Source: Clostridia bacterium (GTDB lineage Bacteria; Bacillota; Clostridia; Christensenellales; Borkfalkiaceae). From it: a stretch of DNA of 7,072 nt. The notes under the pieces were generated by a model. It was given only the letters and a program-made list of their open reading frames with translations, was not told where the DNA came from and ran no database searches. The DNA lies in assembly GCA_017620875.1 (NCBI GenBank), contig JAGAUH010000038.1, forward strand, positions 1-7,072. The letters are read 5' to 3'. The translations under genes and the position numbers were made by a program. Below, piece after piece: positions 6,158-7,072 of this stretch. The stretch's first letter is position 1. The number at the start of each line of letters is the position of its first letter.

Positions 6158-6187
6158 AATAGGTGTCTAGAAATTTAGACACCTATT
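6158..6187 (-). terminator. 12-bp perfect hairpin, terminator-like on the - strand
   Basis: AATAGGTGTCTA and TAGACACCTATT pair perfectly around GAAATT. Read on the - strand the stem is followed by AATTTTTTTATAATTTTTTT, a good T-rich tail; on the + strand it is followed by GTGTTATAAT. It would catch transcripts leaving the tracrRNA side and marks the left limit of the CRISPR locus. Confidence 0.6.
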
Positions 6188-6188
6188 G

Positions 6189-6197
6189 TGTTATAAT
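6189..6197 (+). promoter_or_regulatory. Extended -10 promoter candidate (TGTTATAAT)
   Basis: A perfect TATAAT (6192-6197) with a TG one base upstream forms an extended -10, pointing towards cas9. No good -35 is present. A transcript would start near 6204 but meets the two-way terminator at 6242-6260, so it would give either a short leader RNA or read-through into cas9. Confidence 0.4.
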
Positions 6198-6233
6198 AGA
6201 AATATAAAAAATATTTAGGCTAAAAAAGAGCAT

Positions 6234-6260
6234 AAAAAAAGCGCCTCACGGCGATTTTTT
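6234..6260 (-). terminator. tracrRNA terminator, also terminator-like on the + strand
   Basis: CGCC-TCAC-GGCG (6242-6253) forms a 4-bp GC stem. On the - strand it is followed by C and seven T, the usual tracrRNA end. On the + strand it is followed by ATTTTTT, so it may also stop transcription heading for cas9. Confidence 0.8.
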
Positions 6261-6295
6261 ACTTGCCTACTGCAATACGATAAGATTACGTTTAT

Positions 6296-6323
6296 TTGAA
6301 CTCGTTATGTAATTTTTTATAGT
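6296..6323 (+). promoter_or_regulatory. Candidate cas9 promoter inside the tracrRNA anti-repeat
   Basis: TTGAAC (6296-6301), a 16-base spacer and TATAGT (6318-6323) point to cas9, with a start near 6330 and a leader of about 60 bases. It lies downstream of the two-way terminator, unlike the 6189 candidate. The -35 overlaps anti-repeat sequence, so constraint on tracrRNA could create it by chance. Confidence 0.4.
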
Positions 6324-6356
6324 CCTAAATTAAACGAACCACTTGTTCGTAAATAG

Positions 6357-6386
6357 AGTGTATCATAAAAAAAGGAGCGTTGTCAA
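6357..6386 (-). promoter_or_regulatory. tracrRNA promoter
   Basis: On the - strand, a perfect TTGACA (6386-6381) is followed after 18 bases by TACACT (6362-6357), with TG one base before it as an extended -10. Transcription would start near 6350. The -35 box lies between the cas9 ribosome binding site and start codon, so polymerase binding here occupies the cas9 leader. Confidence 0.65.
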
Positions 6387-6391
6387 TAGTT

Positions 6392-7072
6392 ATGGAAAAA
6401 TTTTTACAAAATTATTTTTTGGGGTTAGATATAGGAACTACTAGTTGTGGCTTTGCCGTAACCGACGAAAATTATAACGTAGTAAGAGCAAAAGGTAAAA
6501 AACTTTGGGGTGTAAGATTGTTTGAAGAAGCAGAAACGGCTTCTTCTAGAAGATTAAAAAGGTCTAGCAGGCGTAGGTTAGAAAGAAGAAAACTAAAACT
6601 TGCATGGCTAAACGAAATTTTTGCAAAAGAAATTGCAAAAGTTGATAAAGATTTTTACGATAGAATAAAATATAGCCCTTTGTTTGTAGAAGATAAAAAA
6701 GCCCAAAATAAAGATTTGGGTAAATATTCTTTATTCGATTGCGAAATAGACGGTAAAAAATATACGGATAGAGATTTTTATAAAGATTATAAGTCTATTT
6801 ATCATTTGCGTAAAGAACTTTTATCTACGCCGGCAAAAGATATAAGGTTTTTGTACTTGGCAATACATAGTATTATAAAAAGAAGGGGACATTTTTTATA
6901 CGAGGGCGATTTTGCCGACAACGCTAGCGTTTTAGAAAGTGTAAACGATTTAGTTACTTACGTAAATACGTTACCGTTAGATGCTAGCATATCTTTAGAA
7001 GAATTGTCAGAGCAAAACGAAAAGAAACTACTAAAAATAGTTGCCGACGGGTTTAAGAAAAAAGATGCAAAA
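6392..7072 (+). CDS. cas9: Cas9 (type II CRISPR effector), N-terminal 227 residues; 3' end outside window
   Basis: The RNA-guided DNA endonuclease of a type II system. RuvC-I is FLGLDIGTTSCGFAV with catalytic D13. The arginine-rich bridge helix is at about 53-73 (RRLKRSSRRRLERRKLKLAWL pattern), preceded by LWGVRLFEEAETA as in II-A proteins. The REC lobe follows, with IYHLRKELL (from Y137) and IIKRRGHFLYEGDF (R164-H167), matching the conserved IIK.RG.FL.EG segment of SpyCas9. The frame stays open to the last base; HNH, RuvC-II/III and PAM-interacting domains lie outside. The AAAGGAG site ends 14 bases before the ATG, longer than usual; the in-frame TTG at 6380 is only 2 bases from it, so ATG is preferred. 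A divergent tracrRNA upstream supports a functional locus. Subtype II-A is likely but needs cas1/cas2/csn2 to confirm. Confidence 0.96.
   Translation, partial: MEKFLQNYFLGLDIGTTSCGFAVTDENYNVVRAKGKKLWGVRLFEEAETASSRRLKRSSRRRLERRKLKLAWLNEIFAKEIAKVDKDFYDRIKYSPLFVEDKKAQNKDLGKYSLFDCEIDGKKYTDRDFYKDYKSIYHLRKELLSTPAKDIRFLYLAIHSIIKRRGHFLYEGDFADNASVLESVNDLVTYVNTLPLDASISLEELSEQNEKKLLKIVADGFKKKDAK

Larger units (their letters stand above)
6234..6350 (-). ncRNA. Predicted tracrRNA, divergent to cas9
   Basis: This RNA would pair with pre-crRNA and load Cas9. On the - strand I read, in order: an ACGAAC/GTTCGT hairpin near the 5' end (6350-6334); the anti-repeat, with upper stem ATTACATAAC (6313-6304), bulge GAGT (6303-6300) and lower stem TCAAAT (6299-6294); a nexus-like hairpin GTAAT...ATTGC (6289-6272) overlapping an alternative TTGC...GCAA hairpin (6275-6263); and the terminal CGCC-GTGA-GGCG hairpin with T-run. 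This is the same order as SpyCas9 tracrRNA, whose bulge is AAGT and lower stem TAAAAT. By complementarity the CRISPR repeat should start GTTTGA-GA-GTTATGTAAT. The 5' end is inferred from the promoter and could vary; processing by RNase III would shorten it. Confidence 0.78.

Noticed and set aside
6380..6382. TTG as alternative cas9 start
   Set aside because: In frame, but only 2 bases from the AAAGGAG site, too close for initiation; the ATG at 6392 is preferred.

Overview
The window looks like chromosome from an AT-rich, low-GC Gram-positive (Bacillota/Clostridia-type) bacterium, probably a gut or other polysaccharide-rich-habitat anaerobe. The signs are strong AGGAGG-type ribosome binding sites, Sec signal peptides, FIVAR repeats in a secreted protein, intrinsic terminators with long T-runs, and a type II CRISPR system. 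The phylum-level placement is an inference; nothing here fixes a genus.

Region 1 (1-4331) is a same-strand cluster of three secreted-protein genes with gaps of only 12 bp, closed by an intrinsic terminator. It holds the C-terminal part of a large protein with repeated beta-sandwich domains, a signal-peptide protein with a concanavalin-like domain and two FIVAR-like helical repeats, and a complete secreted GH36-type alpha-galactosidase with its catalytic motifs intact. Together they read as an extracellular glycan-binding and galactoside-cleaving operon.

Region 2 (4332-4680) is very AT-rich and non-coding, with a weak AT-only hairpin and a possible insertion-sequence end.

Region 3 (4681-5998) looks like inserted DNA. 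It opens with exactly the 3' half of a tRNA-Gln(CUG) gene, from the first base of the anticodon loop to CCA, with no 5' half. It closes with a second copy of the last 21 bases of that tRNA. In between are a perfect terminator hairpin, a cluster of small hairpins joined by TATATCATCA-like linkers that invert halfway, a promoter, one gene for a two-helix membrane protein of unknown function, and a second elaborate palindrome whose outer arms are themselves tRNA T-arm sequence in opposite orientations. No integrase or transposase is visible.

Region 4 (5999-7072) is the start of a type II (II-A-like) CRISPR-Cas locus. The first 227 codons of cas9 run off the right edge. In the 5' leader of cas9, on the opposite strand, I can read a tracrRNA gene: extended -10 promoter, anti-repeat with a SpyCas9-like bulge, short hairpins, and a terminator. 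The anti-repeat predicts that the unseen CRISPR repeat begins GTTTGAGAGTTATGTAAT. Candidate promoters for cas9 lie inside the tracrRNA gene on the other strand, so the two transcription units overlap. No CRISPR array lies in this window.
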